A stretch of DNA of 64,000 bases from Cryptococcus deneoformans JEC21 (taxonomy: Eukaryota > Basidiomycota > Tremellomycetes > Tremellales > Cryptococcaceae), in the NCBI RefSeq assembly GCF_000091045.1, contig NC_006681.1, positions 392,787-456,786 of the forward strand. The letters run 5' to 3'. Numbering within the stretch: position 1 is the stretch's first letter; every line of letters starts with the position of its first letter. Under the pieces are notes generated by a model. That model worked only from the letters and a program-made list of their open reading frames with translations, made no database searches and was not told the origin of the DNA. A program made the position numbers and the translations under genes. Positions 34,792 through 47,120 of the stretch are shown piece by piece.

Positions 34792-37618
34792 ATGAGAAGC
34801 AACCATGCCCAGTACCGTTTCGACAAGCGTAAGTAGCTTTCCGAAGATGACCCTACCAGATATTAATTCTTTGAGATAGGTCCACCTTTAACGAAGTACA
34901 TCGCCAAACAAAGCAGTCACTTTTTGCATAGCTTATGTCCCATGCTGATTCACAGTCCGTAGAGGCTCTGCATGTAGTGAGTGTAAGGCCAGAAAGGTGG
35001 TGAGTCTTATCATCCATCAATGGGCTCCGACTTTGAATAGTAATCGTACGAGTATGTAGAGATGCCCGGCAGAGAAGCCTGCCTGTTCAAATTGTGTGCG
35101 ACACAGTAAGACTTGTCATTACCCTCCTTCCCGTGAGTAAACTTTGGGGTTCTCCAATTGTTGCTATTTATGAGTGATACATGTCGATCTATGTTCTTCA
35201 GGCTCCAACATTGGACGGACAGTGGATGGAGATCGCAGTACACAATCCCTCCGAGCCCTTGACCCTCCAAGAGCGTATGTTACGTTGTTATTCCTTCATT
35301 GCCCTTTGGCTGAACTTGCATTCCTATAGAGTGACACATCCTTACTCTCCCAGACAGCGAGCTTCTCAATCTCAGACTCCTGGCCCGGACCCACCTAGGC
35401 AAGAACTGCATCAGACTACGTCTAATTTGGCCTTCTTTCATCAACCTTCCTTAGGAGAGAGGAATCAACCAATGCCTTCACATTTGGACGAAGTTGATCT
35501 CTCATGGTTGTTATCAATCCCTGACCCCCGTGCCACAGATGTACCAGATATGGATGCTACAGCTCAAGAGCATTGGTATGTATGTTTCACTACATACGAA
35601 GTGCTTTCCGTGATCTCTGATTCGAGGCTGTAGTTTGTGGCTGTACTTTTCAAACCAAGTATCTTCTGGCATGGAGATGAATATAGCCCGCTTTTATGAA
35701 CGGCTGATCTCTTCTGACCCTTTAGACAGACCTCATCCTGCCCTGCTGAATGCTATGGTAAGGGCACACATCAAGACTAGCTGCTGACATTCAGTTTTTG
35801 AGTGTTTGCCAGGCTTCGCCGTTAGAACACATAAGAGCCAGGGAAGAGAGTTTCTTCGAGAAAGGTGATTTTGCCTTGAAAGAGGCAATAAAGGATTCAG
35901 CTTCGTTGCCAGGAAATATGTTGGATTTGATGAGAGCTGCGGCTCTAATGGCAGAATGGCTGTGGGGACAAAGTCGAAAAGCAGAGGTGACTCTGGGCCC
36001 AAACTATCTGCGTTAATTGTCACTGACGGTTCCAGGCTGTACTGATGACAAGTACCGCATGTCGGTTAGTGAGAGCGCATGAGAATCGAGGCAGTTTCTC
36101 ACTGAGAATCAATTAGGATCGTCCTCTCTGCCGGCTTTGAGCACATCTCGTCTTCCACCGATCTTGGAGGTCCTCGCCGAGAATTACTCCTTCGCACTCG
36201 AAACCCAATATGCCTCCCAGCCAGGGATTACATTGAGATAGCGGACCGTATCTATGCATTGTGGGTGGATTTCGCTTGCAAAGAGACTATTGTTTCTCAT
36301 TCAGAGTGTTGCCAGCTGGGACGTGATTATGCTGGACTTAGCGGCCTCAATCGCATTTGGGCTTCCTGCCAATATTGACTTGGCACAGATCCGCACGCCA
36401 CTACCCAGGCCATGGCCAGAATATGGACCTGTAAGTTTCTTGTAATGATTTGCAGAACGCGGCTGATTCGATTGCCAAGGATCCACCGTCGCCGGACGTG
36501 TATGTCTCGGACCTATTTAAGGCGACCATTGCACAAGAAGACCATTATTCTCGAGCTCATTTGTGAGTTTTTCAGTATCAAGCTTCTCTGACGGATGCAG
36601 TGTATATATCATCCAAGCCACAATTCTTCTTTATTACTCCACTTTCCAAAATATCTCTTCTCGCTATCCGTCGTCCTGGCACGAACATCACCTGCCTCCA
36701 CTCCCTCCACGACGCTTCACCTCCCACTTTGCATCATCTCCAACACCATCTTCTTTAACAACAGCCAACTCTTCATCCTCGACCTTTGATTTGAATTCCG
36801 TTGTAGAACGCTTCGCATCCTCACTACCGAAGGAACTGAAGTCTTTCGAACCTGCAACCTCTGACCCATTGAAAGCCGCCACAGTCTTTATGATGGTGCG
36901 TATGGTGTCCCGAATAAGAGTGAACTGATCGGTCTATTATGTGTAGCAAACTATTCTGAGCGCAACGAGAATGTACTTGGCTGACACTAACGATTATGAA
37001 TCACCCAATGATGCTGCTTTATATCAGGCTCGAAGGATAGTGGATTTGATGAGGATTACAAATGCCAACGTACGTATCGTCGCTCTGGACAAGGAGCTCA
37101 CTGCTGGTGTCAGGGTGCTCTCCCTCCCAGTTTATCTCTTTTCATGTGAGTGGCACTTATTTTCATGTATGAATACTTAGATGACTTTTATTGTAAACCA
37201 GTCTTTGGACTTTGGCTTGTAAAATCCTTATACGGGAAGTCAAACGCCTCACTCAACTGGGGGAAAACATAGGTAGGTTTACTTCCAGACAAGCAACATG
37301 CAATACTTATCTGCTTTAGCCACGATTCCTCTTGACGCCGATATCGATCAACTTTTTCAAACGTTCTCTGTTGCTGCCCAAAAAGCACCCCTTGTGTCTG
37401 TAGACCGTTTGCGAAAGTTAATGTGTTTCGATCTTTAGCTGACTGCTTTGGTTAGTGCATCGGTATTTCAAGTGCTTCAAATGATTCGTGCCACGCCAGT
37501 GAGCGGATTCGAACAATTTTCACCAGGAGAAGAGGAATCTCCCACGTCCAGATCCGAATCTACACATGTACAAGCATCAGGAGAGGAGTCTCAAGTACCT
37601 TCGGAAGGCAATATCTAG
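34792..37618 (+). CDS. Zn2Cys6 transcription factor with fungal-specific domain (factor 2)
   Basis: A second zinc-cluster regulator, downstream of factor 1 on the same strand. The ATG at 34792 (MRSNHAQYRFDK) joins across a 127-bp intron to an exon starting at 34956. A further exon from 35060 completes ACSECKARKVRCPAEKPACSN and the last cysteine of HSKTC, with spacing C-x2-C-x6-C-x6-C-x2-C-x6-C. The fungal-specific region is spread over many small exons: LWLYFSNQVSSGMEMNIARF, MLDLMRAAALMAEWLWGQ, TACRIVLSAGFEH, ADRIYALWSVASWDVIMLDL and AASIAFGLPANID. Donors such as the one after TGTCG near 36063 must be chosen with care to keep the frame. The tail is acidic and serine-rich. No frame break was needed. 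It is not closely similar to factor 1, so it is not an obvious recent tandem copy. Confidence 0.8.
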
Positions 37619-37840
37619 ATCCTATTTACTAGATGTCTTAATGAGTTCTTATTTGACCAGGATTGCTGTGAATAAGTTCCCAGAGAAGCTTGAGGTTTTC
37701 GTCATTGATGCCCATGCTTGGCGATCTTGAAACAAATTGACGGATATGAGGATGATGTCGTCTAGCTTAATGCGTCTAAATCCATCCTAATTTCATCAAA
37801 CCTGTGACCAGTTTTTAATCCTGCGCAAACTATCCCAGCA

Positions 37841-39505
37841 CTATACAACAGGGCGGCTTAATCCTAAGGTCCTAGCCAAAATCCACCCAGGGTGTATTAA
37901 AGCGTACACAATAAGAAGAGCAAGCTCAAGAAGCCCATCAGCCGCAATCTTTCCCTTTTCGCTAATTCCATCTACTCACCATGAACGCAGAATCCAAAAC
38001 TAAGAAAAGTGTTTGGTCCCCATAAGCACCAGGGTGATTAGGCTGAAAGTTGAGCATCTCAATGCAACGGTAGACAGATCTGCGGGTGAAAAACAAATGT
38101 AAGAGCGTCTCGAGAGCAAATTGGCAAAGTACGTACCGGACGACGATGAGGACTGTAGCCACTATCAAGGTGCAGAGGACCAAATTGACAAATTTCCTAT
38201 CTTCACCTTCTTGTTCACCCTCATTCGAAGCTGTAAACCCCGCCTCTGTCTTATTCGCATCGTCCATTCGGTGGCTCGAGTCGACACTTTGGCGCTTGCG
38301 TTTACTGCAGCAACAACAGCAGATCTTGGCCCATGCAAGTAAGTCGTACTGCCGAGATGCTTTCTTGGATCTGGCATGGCGATAGATAAATTCGCTGAGC
38401 ATGAAGATATAAGCCAAAGTGACAGCAACTATAGTCATCATCAGTACGCTGCTCAAAGGCCCGCGCAGTGCAAAGGAAAAGGTCCTTACGCTGAGCGAGC
38501 ACACCAGCGGCCATCACATACAACCCGTTTTGCATGCCAGAGTCGGTATCGGCGGTTCCAACCAGGCCGCCTCCTGCACATTGAACCAACAGACAAAAGA
38601 AGTCCGTGATCGTAAACATGACGGAGAAAGACGAGGGTGTGATGGAAGAGTAATTGGACCTGCAGAGTATCGGGCAAAAGTGGTTAGGGCACAATCATAC
38701 TTATAGGTTTAAGATTCTTACCCAGTTCTGCGTACCACTCTGGTTATTCTCCATCATCAGCCCTCCAAGGCTCCAAGCACACAGAAAGAAAGCACATACC
38801 TTCCGAGAATGATATAGTTGGCTGCCGAAAAGAATGTGGGGCCGATAATCAAGCAGACAATCCTGTAAAAAGGGTAGGAGCTTGAATTAGCAAGGACTGG
38901 AGTTTTGAGGGACCAAGTGACCCCCAGAACTTACTGCATTATAAACCCATTGCTATCAGTAGTCCACTGCCCTCCGTTTGAGGGATCCCATTGGATACTA
39001 CTTGCGCTCATATACCTTCCTGCCCACTAACATCTCTCTGCTCAGTAATTTTACTCCTATGTGTGAAGCAGTCCCGGGAAACGTACCCCTAAGACTTCCA
39101 CTACATAAAAATTGTTATTAGCTCTTTTGTAGGTGGAGTGATAAGGAGAAAAGCTTACAAACAGCACCGCAGAGAATAGTATAAATGGCCCACCATATGC
39201 GTCGGTAAAAAGTCAAGACCACCAGAATTGCTTCAGACAAGTGGGTTACCTTATGATCTTCTATAGGTGGAAACTCAATTTACCTGTTATTATCGTAAAA
39301 AGCGGAAGATAACTGAAATAGATGTCAGTACTTACGTATTGGCTACAGATGCATAGAAGACGTACGTTTCTGAAGCAGCAAGGCTGGGCTTGTACATGTA
39401 ACCCTGCCATACAACCTTCCCAGTGACAGTATTAACAGATCCGACGTCATAATTACACCAGCCTGGTGTTATACCTATACAGTGTATGGTGAGCTTCGAA
39501 GCCAT
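37841..39505 (-). CDS. RTA1-like seven-transmembrane protein
   Basis: This is a multi-pass membrane protein of the fungal RTA1/RSB1 family, linked in other fungi to lipid translocation and resistance to toxic compounds. The proposed ATG is at 39503-39505 (MASKLTIHCIGITPGWCNYD), before a spliced series of membrane segments. Diagnostic parts are IVCLIIGPTFFSAANYIILG, SVMFTITDFFCLLVQCAGGG, LIVATVLIVVRYVLC, a polar cytosolic loop with many cysteines (KICCCCCSKRKRQS), and the closing helix. The last exon is 37841-37924; it joins after a 55-bp intron (37925-37979) to give DSAFMLALLIVYALIHPGWI, which restores the family's final HPG motif. Without that exon the frame ends in an unrelated tail. The first exon is the least certain part. 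Confidence 0.75.
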
Positions 39506-40619
39506 GTCATAAATTCAGTTAGGCTGTCGTACAGTCGAGCATATTGTGGAAAATAGTGGCAGATTTGTTGCTGGGGGCCGGGAACGGTGGGGATTGCAGG
39601 ATGAAAGTAATGTATATATGTCCGGCCGTCCTCGGCGAGGGGAGATCGACAATGCACAGTACGGCCTCATTTGTTGGTCGCTCATAAAAGAAGCCGAGAC
39701 ATTCCAAGAGGAGACCATAATAACGCTGGACAATCGCCGAGAGGAGACCGAGCAAGACCGAGATCAGGTGACTTCATGCCGAGCAGCGAACACTTCTCGA
39801 GTTCGGCGGAGGATGGATCATGATTCCTATAGCGACAATAATGCCCATGGGTTTCAACCGAAAAGACGCCTTCTTCTTTCACCTTATTCCGCTACGTTTC
39901 AAGATAGCAACTCAACCATGGAACATTGCATTGTAAATATATGCTTAAATATCGCAAGGAGCAGCAGCTGCTGCTTTCAGCAACAACGAGCGAGGTTTGA
40001 TAAGGCCGGAAATAGAGGGCTCAGGGCTAATGGGATAAAAGACGATCATTCATCGTAGCTCGGAGTGAGCCATCTTAGCGAGGAAAGGGATGGAGACTAT
40101 CCATATTTTGGGGCTGCTTCCTCGTCGGTATGAAATGATGATCTTTGCTTATGACAGTATTCTCTATTACTAGGACCCTTACACCGAATTTGACTATTAG
40201 TTAATTAATCTTCTCTCCACTACTACACGAAGGAGTAATAGCTTTGAAAAGTTCAGATCAGGTAACTTCATCAATACGTAATGTGGATGTCACTTGAGGT
40301 GAATGGCCATGGGCAGAAGAACATAGCAAAGATGGGTAAGTGTGACAACAAGGGCGCTAAGAAAGGTTACCTCTAAGCGCCGAGAATCTCAATTGCGCCT
40401 TGCTTGCCATCCGTCCTTTCCGCGCGGCCTCATTAAACGCCCGGGAGGATTACTTTCTCCAAGGCTGTTCGTTAGCTCTACACTTTCCAGCTTTCGCTTA
40501 GTATTTCCTATGCAACAGACACTTATCACAAGTCAACTCATCGTTAGTCAGCGGATCAATACATTGTCAGGCGCTTGAGAGATCAAATGGTGGAGAGCTT
40601 GCGGCTATATATCCTTTCA
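39506..40619. other. Intergenic region between the RTA1-like gene and the MFS pseudogene
   Basis: About 1.1 kb with no supported gene. A 170-codon plus-strand frame (39546-40058) starts at GTG, has no recognisable domain and is rejected. Poly-purine and CAGCAG-like patches occur near 39960. Confidence 0.35.
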
Positions 40620-42640
40620 GCTGTGAAAGAGTGAAGGGGCTGCGGCTTCTAATAACTTGGACAAGAATAACAAAGCATGGGCGAAGATTATTTGGACGTT
40701 CCCGGAACAGCAAGGATATACCAATGGGGCGGCGAGGAGGACAGCACACCTCTTCGGGGATAATGCTCATCCCTACTCCCAGTAAAGATCCAAACGATTC
40801 ATTCAATTGGGTCAAAGGCAAAAAGTACTTGATGCTCGCTTGTGTTTCTCTGTAATTTGATAAATGCACTGGTGACAACATAATTATAGCTAATCAACAA
40901 CCTTAGGTATATTATATCAGCCTCTATCCTATCTTCAGACCTCTATTCCGTCTTTGATCCCCTTTCCCCTTCCACCGGTCTTTCCCTTGATCAACTCCAT
41001 GTCGGTACCGGATACCTCTATCTTTTCGTCGGTATCTCGACACTCATATCCCAGCCATGCTCCATTGCATTTGGAAAGAAACCAGCTTACCTAGTATCTG
41101 CATTTGGGGCAGCTTCGTCAACCTTTGGACCGCGTTCGCTAGAGGAAACGGCCAATGATGAGCCAGTAGAGTGCTATTGGGCTTTTTCATTTCACCGTCA
41201 TTCACCTTGGTTGAGGTATCGATGGCAGATGTTGTAAGTCCAAGCCTGGCCGAGATAGGGCTGATCTTTAGTTTTTCCTGCATGGAGGGTCCTATCCTAA
41301 TATCGGGCTACATTTACGAGGGTATTGGTTGGAAAGTGATCATTGTACGTCAGTCTGTCTACCTTCTACCGTATGACTAGCCACTGATCTATCCAACAGT
41401 GGCTCTCGACCGGTTGGATGGCTATCGTTGGCTTTGTGCTCTTTCTTTTTCCTCGAAGAAACCTCTTTCCAACGTGAACGCCTTACGAATGTCCACGAAG
41501 AGACCAACAGATACGTAACCTCCATTGACCCACCCCCCCGACAAGGCTGCAATTTCGTTCCAGCTCTGCCTTCAGAGGAAAGTAGCAGCGTCGAAGACCG
41601 AGATAAAAAGGGATTATCGGCAATGATGACATCATATCATGTTAAGCTAACAATTACTACTAGTACACCTTATGCTTCAACCCCATGGCCTGGCCCCAAG
41701 TTCTGGAAATACGCAAAGGCCTCGCAAACATGCCGCGGGAATTCTCATGAGAGGTTTCGTTCAGCCACTCTTACTACCGAGACTACCTTTGATCTGGTGG
41801 AGCGGGTTGATGTTTGCAACCTATCAGATCTGTTTCAATCGCTAGTCAGGTAAAGGTCAAACCAGAACGGATGACATGCTGACGAAGATTAATAATCGCT
41901 GCTATTTCCAGTGGTATTTTGGCAGAACCCCCTTACAGCTTCTCGACAAGTCAAATTGGACTTAGTTTCTTGTCACCATTCATCTCTGCTATACCCGGGT
42001 ACGTCTGCTCTGCCTTCACCGTTGCTAAACGATGACTGACTCGAAATGTAGCGCTGCGTTTAGAGGTTATTTCACGGATTCCTTTGTTGTGCTTCGTCAA
42101 GCAAAGAAAAATCGCGGTATTGCGAAAGCAGAGCACAAGTTGAAGCTATATATCATACCCACCATACTCACTCCTATTGGTTTGCTCATGATAGGTCTTG
42201 GTCCTTACTATGGTGCCCACTGGATTGTTTACATCTTGGGGTGTTTTATTGTCAATTTGGTGGGACCTCTGGCCGCGATATTGACTGATCTATGCATTCA
42301 ACTGCTTCCATCCTATCAGACCGAAAGACGAACATGGTTTTCAGGCATGTGCTCAAGATGCGGCGCCGTACTTGCTTTCCACTATCTCATTAGCGATGTG
42401 TTCTACGTTTGGTTTTGTAGGTTTTTTTTCGAATCCGTAGGGGAGCACGTTACGGCTAATGTACTTTCAAGAATACGCAATTACACCATGGTGTTTCGGA
42501 TGGGGTTTGAGAAATTTCGCCATCTCTTCCGCGATCATCATCACGGTGATCAACGCGACGGTTTTTGTAGTTGTCAAATGGGGAAGGAAGATGAGAAAAA
42601 GTCAAAAGCCTATTACAGAAAAGTTATCAATTGGTAAGAG
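40620..42640 (+). pseudogene. MFS transporter pseudogene (fungal drug/polyamine-type)
   Basis: The remains of a 12-segment major facilitator are recognisable but lie in different frames. The order is normal: YLDVPGTARIYQWGGEEDST, IMLIPTPSKDPND, FNWVKGKKYLMLACVSL, ASILSSDLYSVFDPLS, LWTAFARGNGQ, ASRVLLGFFISPSFTLVEVS, GIGWKVII, FFLEETSFQRER, GILMRGFVQPLLLPRLPL, IIPTILTPIGLLMIGLGPYY and FAISSAIIITVINATVFVVV. Breaks include a frame change near 40752-40763, tandem TGA codons at 41156-41161, a frame change near 41441-41452, another near 41700-41760 and further ones after 42300. No set of normal introns rescues these. The gene would have been a proton-driven exporter or importer; it is now inactive. 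Confidence 0.8.
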
Positions 42641-42753
42641 AAGAGTTGTCAGTACACTGATTATACAGAATTGTCGATGCATGTATTCCTCTTTCTCGAA
42701 GACATTGTCGAAAGGAGAATAATGGTGTCAAATGCTGAATGCGAATACATGGG

Positions 42754-43590
42754 TTAAACAGTGGCGGTTCCTTGATCCCTGAATAGTTGCTCCCACCTGC
42801 CATACCTCTTCCACTCCTTCTGAGGCCTCTTGAGTTCCCTCCTCTTGTTCAGGTGTCCTCTCTCCTTCTCAGTCGTCACTCCAACCTTTCTGTCTTCCCA
42901 TGCCCTGATCTCTTCCTCTGTTCTCCTCTCGGCTCCGCTCTCAACAGCTTGTCTTCTCTGATCCTTCTTCAATTGTTCCATAAAGTGCTTATGCTCAGAT
43001 CCAACATCTTTTGGGTGAGCTCCAGAAAGGAGCCTTTGCCAATGCTCAGAGTAGGACCAAGACGTTGATTGGCTTTCAACGTCGGGAAGTTCTCTCAATG
43101 ACCAAACGAATTGGCGTCTCGCCTGTCCACGCTTCGTTGATGTCGAAGGAGCAGATTCAGAATCTTCTAGAGGAACAGCGTGTTTGTAAATAAGATTCTG
43201 GGACTGGAGGGTAGGAAGAACGTGGTGCTTGAGGAAGCTGATTAGAAACGAATCAATTAACCGTGTTTCGGTATTTTAGGTACTCTGACCCACTCACTTG
43301 GTTGAGATGAAAGGGTGCCCTGGAGGAACAAGTTTGGGCTCTGGAATATGCTTCTTTTTGCCCTTGTGTTTCCTCTCATCAACTGGTTCTTCAATCTCAA
43401 ACGCCTGCGGGGGAAGTTGGTCGGCATAAAGAGCGACACCTTGTTTGACAATGTCTTTTGTATGGAGGCCAGATTTCGCTGAGGAGAGGATCTGGTGGAC
43501 AATCTTGTATGCTTGAGGAAGCGTATTGGTGGGGTTGGGTTTGGGGCCCGTCATCTTGTATAGTTTTATGGCTGGGATTTGTATGGACAT
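42754..43590 (-). CDS. Conserved-looking hypothetical protein, basic C-terminus
   Basis: I do not recognise this family. Two exons are evident: about 43590-43294 (MSIQIPAIKLYKMTGPKPNP, then LPQAYKIVHQILSSAKSGLH, TKDIVKQGVALY, LVPPGHPFISTK), and after a short intron near 43240-43300 an exon from SFLKHHVLPTLQSQN to the stop at 42754. The first half resembles a small winged-helix-like fold, with TKDIV and a closing VLPTLQ helix. The second half is highly charged (AERRTEEEIRAWEDRK, KRRELKRPQKEWKRYGRW). A second ATG at 43554 is an alternative start. It is divergent, about 150 bp away, from mitochondrial uS13, so a mitochondrial ribosome or assembly role is possible but only a guess. Confidence 0.65.
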
Positions 43591-43742
43591 GTGGAAATGT
43601 CAGAGGAGATAGAAATTAGGTATGACGGAAATACCCGGAGTCTGATCGTGTGGCACCGTTTTTCTGGCGCTCGCAACATCTACCATTTCCTGCATTTCCT
43701 ACACAGAATCCCATATTCTGCATACCTAACAGTCTATACACA

Positions 43743-44518
43743 ATGCACCTCCTCGGACACAACCTTCCAGATCACAAGCCCCTCAAGGTAGGTCACCATT
43801 TCCGTCGTTCCTACTGACTCGTCAGATCGCGCTTTTGACATTCTACGGCATCTCTCATGCTCTCTCTGCCCGGCTTCTCCCTCGTCTCGGTATTCACTCT
43901 GAAGCCACTGTCGCTCAATTGACAGAACCCCAAGTCACCGCTCTCTCCGCATATCTTTCATCACCATCCACCACCGCTAGACCGTCTGAACAGCAAATTG
44001 AGCTTGCTCCGCCCGGAGGAAAAGTCCTTAAGCCTGTTGGGCATCCAGCGATATTTGGAGAATTGAACAAAGGAAAGGGAAAAGGCCAGGAAGACCCGTT
44101 GGATGATTTGAAGATAGAGACAGAAAAGAGGAGGGCGATGCAGGCGGATATTGCGCATTTGAGAATGGTTGGAACATATAGAGGTCGGCGGTAGGTTACG
44201 CTTTTCTGACTTGTGGTGAAACAAGGCTAACGATCTATAGACACGCAGCTGGTTACCCCGTCCACGGTCAAAGAACTCAAACAAATGCAAAGTCAGCAAA
44301 GAAACACAACCGAGTGGAACGCCGAAACTTCGGGACGTGAGTTGACGTGCCTTTTCGTTTTGCCTGCCTGGCATGAACTTGAAAAGCACTGCATCGTATG
44401 CTCTTCCTTATCGCTGACGCTGTTGATCATCATCTGTAGACAAACATTTACTCGATTCACCCCTACAGATCTTCCCCAGCCCCCTACTGTCCTCTCTTTA
44501 TTAGGCCGACGCCAATAG
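43743..44518 (+). CDS. SWS2: Mitochondrial small-subunit ribosomal protein uS13
   Basis: Protein uS13 sits in the head of the small ribosomal subunit and contacts tRNA. Exon 1 (from ATG 43743, MHLLGHNLPDHKPLK) joins in phase to IALLTFYGISHALSARLLPR, the conserved helix of the family, then LGIHSEATVAQLTEPQ. A fungal-type insert follows (SSPSTTARPSEQQIELAPPG). The exon end MVGTYRGRRHAAGYPVHGQR and TNAKSAKKHNRVERRNF match the uS13 C-terminal motif TYRGxRHxxGxPVRGQRT. The last exon ends LGRRQ and TAG at 44516-44518. The insert and the extended tail are typical of the mitochondrial form (yeast Sws2). Nothing looks broken. Confidence 0.9.
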
Positions 44519-45067
44519 GCGTCAGATACAGCATCAACATGCATCATTTGTTCTCTGATATATCTTACTTCGCTTGTCTGACCTCATCCCGTCCCTCTTC
44601 TTTCTAAATTAGGCCACTTCAGGAGAGTGCAGACTGTACATCCTATTGGTAAGTTGTGTGTAGCCCTTTGCAAAGATATCGGTAGATATCGCGGCTCAGG
44701 ATTGGTTTAGCGTCGCAGTACTTCAATCGGCGAATGTGCATTGTCATCCCAATTTAAAAGCTTGGGCCAATGCCAGTTTTGGATTCTTTTTCATCTTTGT
44801 ACATGACTGCAGGTTCACACAATACTGCAATTGTAAATACGTAAGCTTTGGCAAAAATGGCTAATTAAATACAACTGTTGACATCACCACTTTCTTTATT
44901 CGATCACATAATTTGCTTAATTAACGCGTTCGGATCTTCACAGCTGTCACGTTGGAAACCATTCGTTCGCTCCAACGAATCACAAGTTACTCTTCGACTG
45001 TTTGTCGTCAATCTACTTTACATCAAATCTTCATCAATAAGTTCAGCAGCAACAGCAGCAGCACATC
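44519..45067. other. Intergenic region before the F-box-like gene
   Basis: About 550 bp with no supported gene. It should hold the 3' flank of uS13 and the promoter of the next gene. A CAGCAG-type run lies just before the next ATG. Confidence 0.35.
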
Positions 45068-46479
45068 ATGAGCTGCGCACACTGTCATCTTCATCGCCCC
45101 GCTCCTCTGATTGACATACAGACTTTAGAGCCCCTCCCCGCTGAAGTTCGCAACCGGATTTTCGTCCTTTATCTCGAAGATCCGGTCGACCGCCTGTGCG
45201 CTCCTCACCTCATTGACTTTCTTTTGATATCACGTCGAATGTACCAAGCGCATGCTTGGAGACTTTACGAGATCATCATGATCAATGACAAGAACTGCAA
45301 GACTTTTTTTAACGGGTTGTACGACTTGCGAGCAAGAACCAAGAAAAAGGAGGTAGTAGACGTGCTTCATAACTGGTCGCCAATACCATACCAAACAAGT
45401 GATTATAATTCAGAACGCAACATCCCAGTGACTCTTCCCCATATTATCCGCAAGTTTCGCCTGTTGCGACACTGTCGCTGTTTGGGCTTTGAAACCCATA
45501 CAGCGTACTTGCAATTCGTCGATATCCTCGGCAAGCTATACAAATATGTAGACAAACACATCAAGGGTATACATGATCTACACGATTGGGCAGAATGCGA
45601 CTTCTTTCCAGGGATGACCGAAGTTTCTTTTGGTCGTCAATTCATGGAGCAATATTTCGAGACTAAATCTACCGACCTGACAGAAAAAGCAGACTCTCTT
45701 AATTTCCGCCCTCGCACGCGACTTTGGGAGTCGATGCATGTGAAACACGTCTGCCTGTTTATGCCGGAATGGAGAGCCGATATTCCTATGTGGCCTAATT
45801 ATGGATTCATAAGTGATCCATATCTTGCTTATCGTTTTCGTACGGCGGCGCTGTTGGAATACATCGGGTTTTTGGGCCCTGAAGGGGGCCCTGAAGGAAG
45901 CAGTTGTAACTTACACAACGCTCACATGGAGGTCCTGAAATCAGGTTGGGAGGCCGATGAAGTGACCTTTGACCTGGCGCCTGAGGAGTTGGAAGATCTT
46001 GAGGATCGGGGGGAATCTCACCTGGATGAGATACTAGAGTATTCTATCTTTTTGTTCAGTCAATACCTGGTAAATGAAAGAAAGGCGTAAGCGTTCTATC
46101 TTCATTGGATCTAAATTGTCCAGGATGACTGATAATGCAGACTTGCTAACTTGCTCCTTAGGTCGAGCGAACAGCAGCCATATCGTATCCGTTTTACCAA
46201 TTACGGTACATGTTATCTTTCTTCTGATAAGCGCCTGCGTAAATTGAAACGCGATGAAGAAGGCATGGACTTGATGGACTATGCGAATGAAGAGCTTCAG
46301 TCCGTTTTGGACTCTTGTGATTTTTATGAGGGACAATCCGTCAAAGTGAAAGGTAATACCGGAGGTTGTAGGGTGTGCATACAGATCACGAAGAACAAGT
46401 ACGTTCTCTGCAACAGAACAGTCTCCATTTCGCTAACCACACGTCATATACTAGACGCACTATTGCACTTAACGTGTAG
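45068..46479 (+). CDS. F-box-like hypothetical protein, 3' end uncertain
   Basis: A long first exon (45068-46087) encodes about 340 residues. It starts with a cysteine pair (MSCAHCHLHRP), then an F-box-like helix pair LEPLPAEVRNRIFVLYLED with FLLISRRMYQAHAWRLYE. Such proteins usually present substrates to an SCF ubiquitin ligase, but this part alone does not prove an F-box. A GTAAGC donor at 46088 joins in phase to exon 2, which reads SSEQQPYRIRFTNYGTCYLS through VKVKGNTGGCRVCIQITKNK. A further splice ends at TAG 46477-46479 after KRTIALNV. Downstream (46485-46808) another frame looks coding and may be part of this gene in relatives. I do not recognise the family beyond the F-box resemblance. 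Confidence 0.6.
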
Positions 46480-47120
46480 CCTAATCCGAAGGTACACATT
46501 GGGCGAGAGAGCAGAGAAATATCATCGGCCATGGCGGAACATATTTAGGGTACCAAGATGGTCGTTTGGTCAAACCAGAATTTTTTTAGTCGCGACCTAC
46601 CGTTGAAGATGAGTCGACTCATCTCCATATCGCACGCCAGTCTGAAAAAAAGAAGAAAACTCAAAAGCGTCTATCTCATCTTATCAGTACTATCAAAGAC
46701 AGAGCTGACTCGGGAATGGTAGATCTCTTTTTACTTGAGACGATACTGCGGCATCAAGATGGTCGGGATTGCCTCAGGAAGAGTTGGTGGTGCAGATCAA
46801 ATGTGTAGTGCTGAGAGGGTTACATCAGTCGTCAGGAAAGTTGCCCGCCTCGTACAAAATGTGATCCGAATGGATGCTTCCTATAATTTCGATGCCCGAT
46901 TTTTCCTTTCTGTTTTACTTTTCAGGTATGTACACATACTTTTATTAGTAGCTGCAGACATGCAAAAAAATACTTCCATACGCTAGCAACCGTCCTAAAA
47001 GCACATAACCGTATATCATAAAGCTTCTCATTCAGCCATCTCTGTTGATCGGGGTCACATGGCTCCTAATCCCTAATTGGACTACGGCCTCGAATTGTCC
47101 ATGGCTAAAAAATGCCCTGC
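46480..47120. other. Region with possible decayed coding sequence, then 3' flank of the CBS/PB1 gene
   Basis: A plus-strand frame open from 46485 to TAG at 46587-46589 continues in the same frame to 46806-46808. Its composition is protein-like (for example HARQSEKKKKTQKR-type charged stretches). Beyond 46810 I see only AT-rich flank. Confidence 0.35.

Noticed and set aside
36050..36330. Apparent frame breaks in Zn2Cys6 factor 2
   Set aside because: Choosing the GTTAGT donor after TGTCG and a donor after GCATTGTGG gives continuous ACRIVLSAG and DRIYALWSVASWDV, so the gene is not broken here.
39546..40058. 170-codon plus-strand frame upstream of the RTA1-like gene
   Set aside because: It starts at GTG, is low-complexity polar sequence, and has no domain or plausible splice partners.
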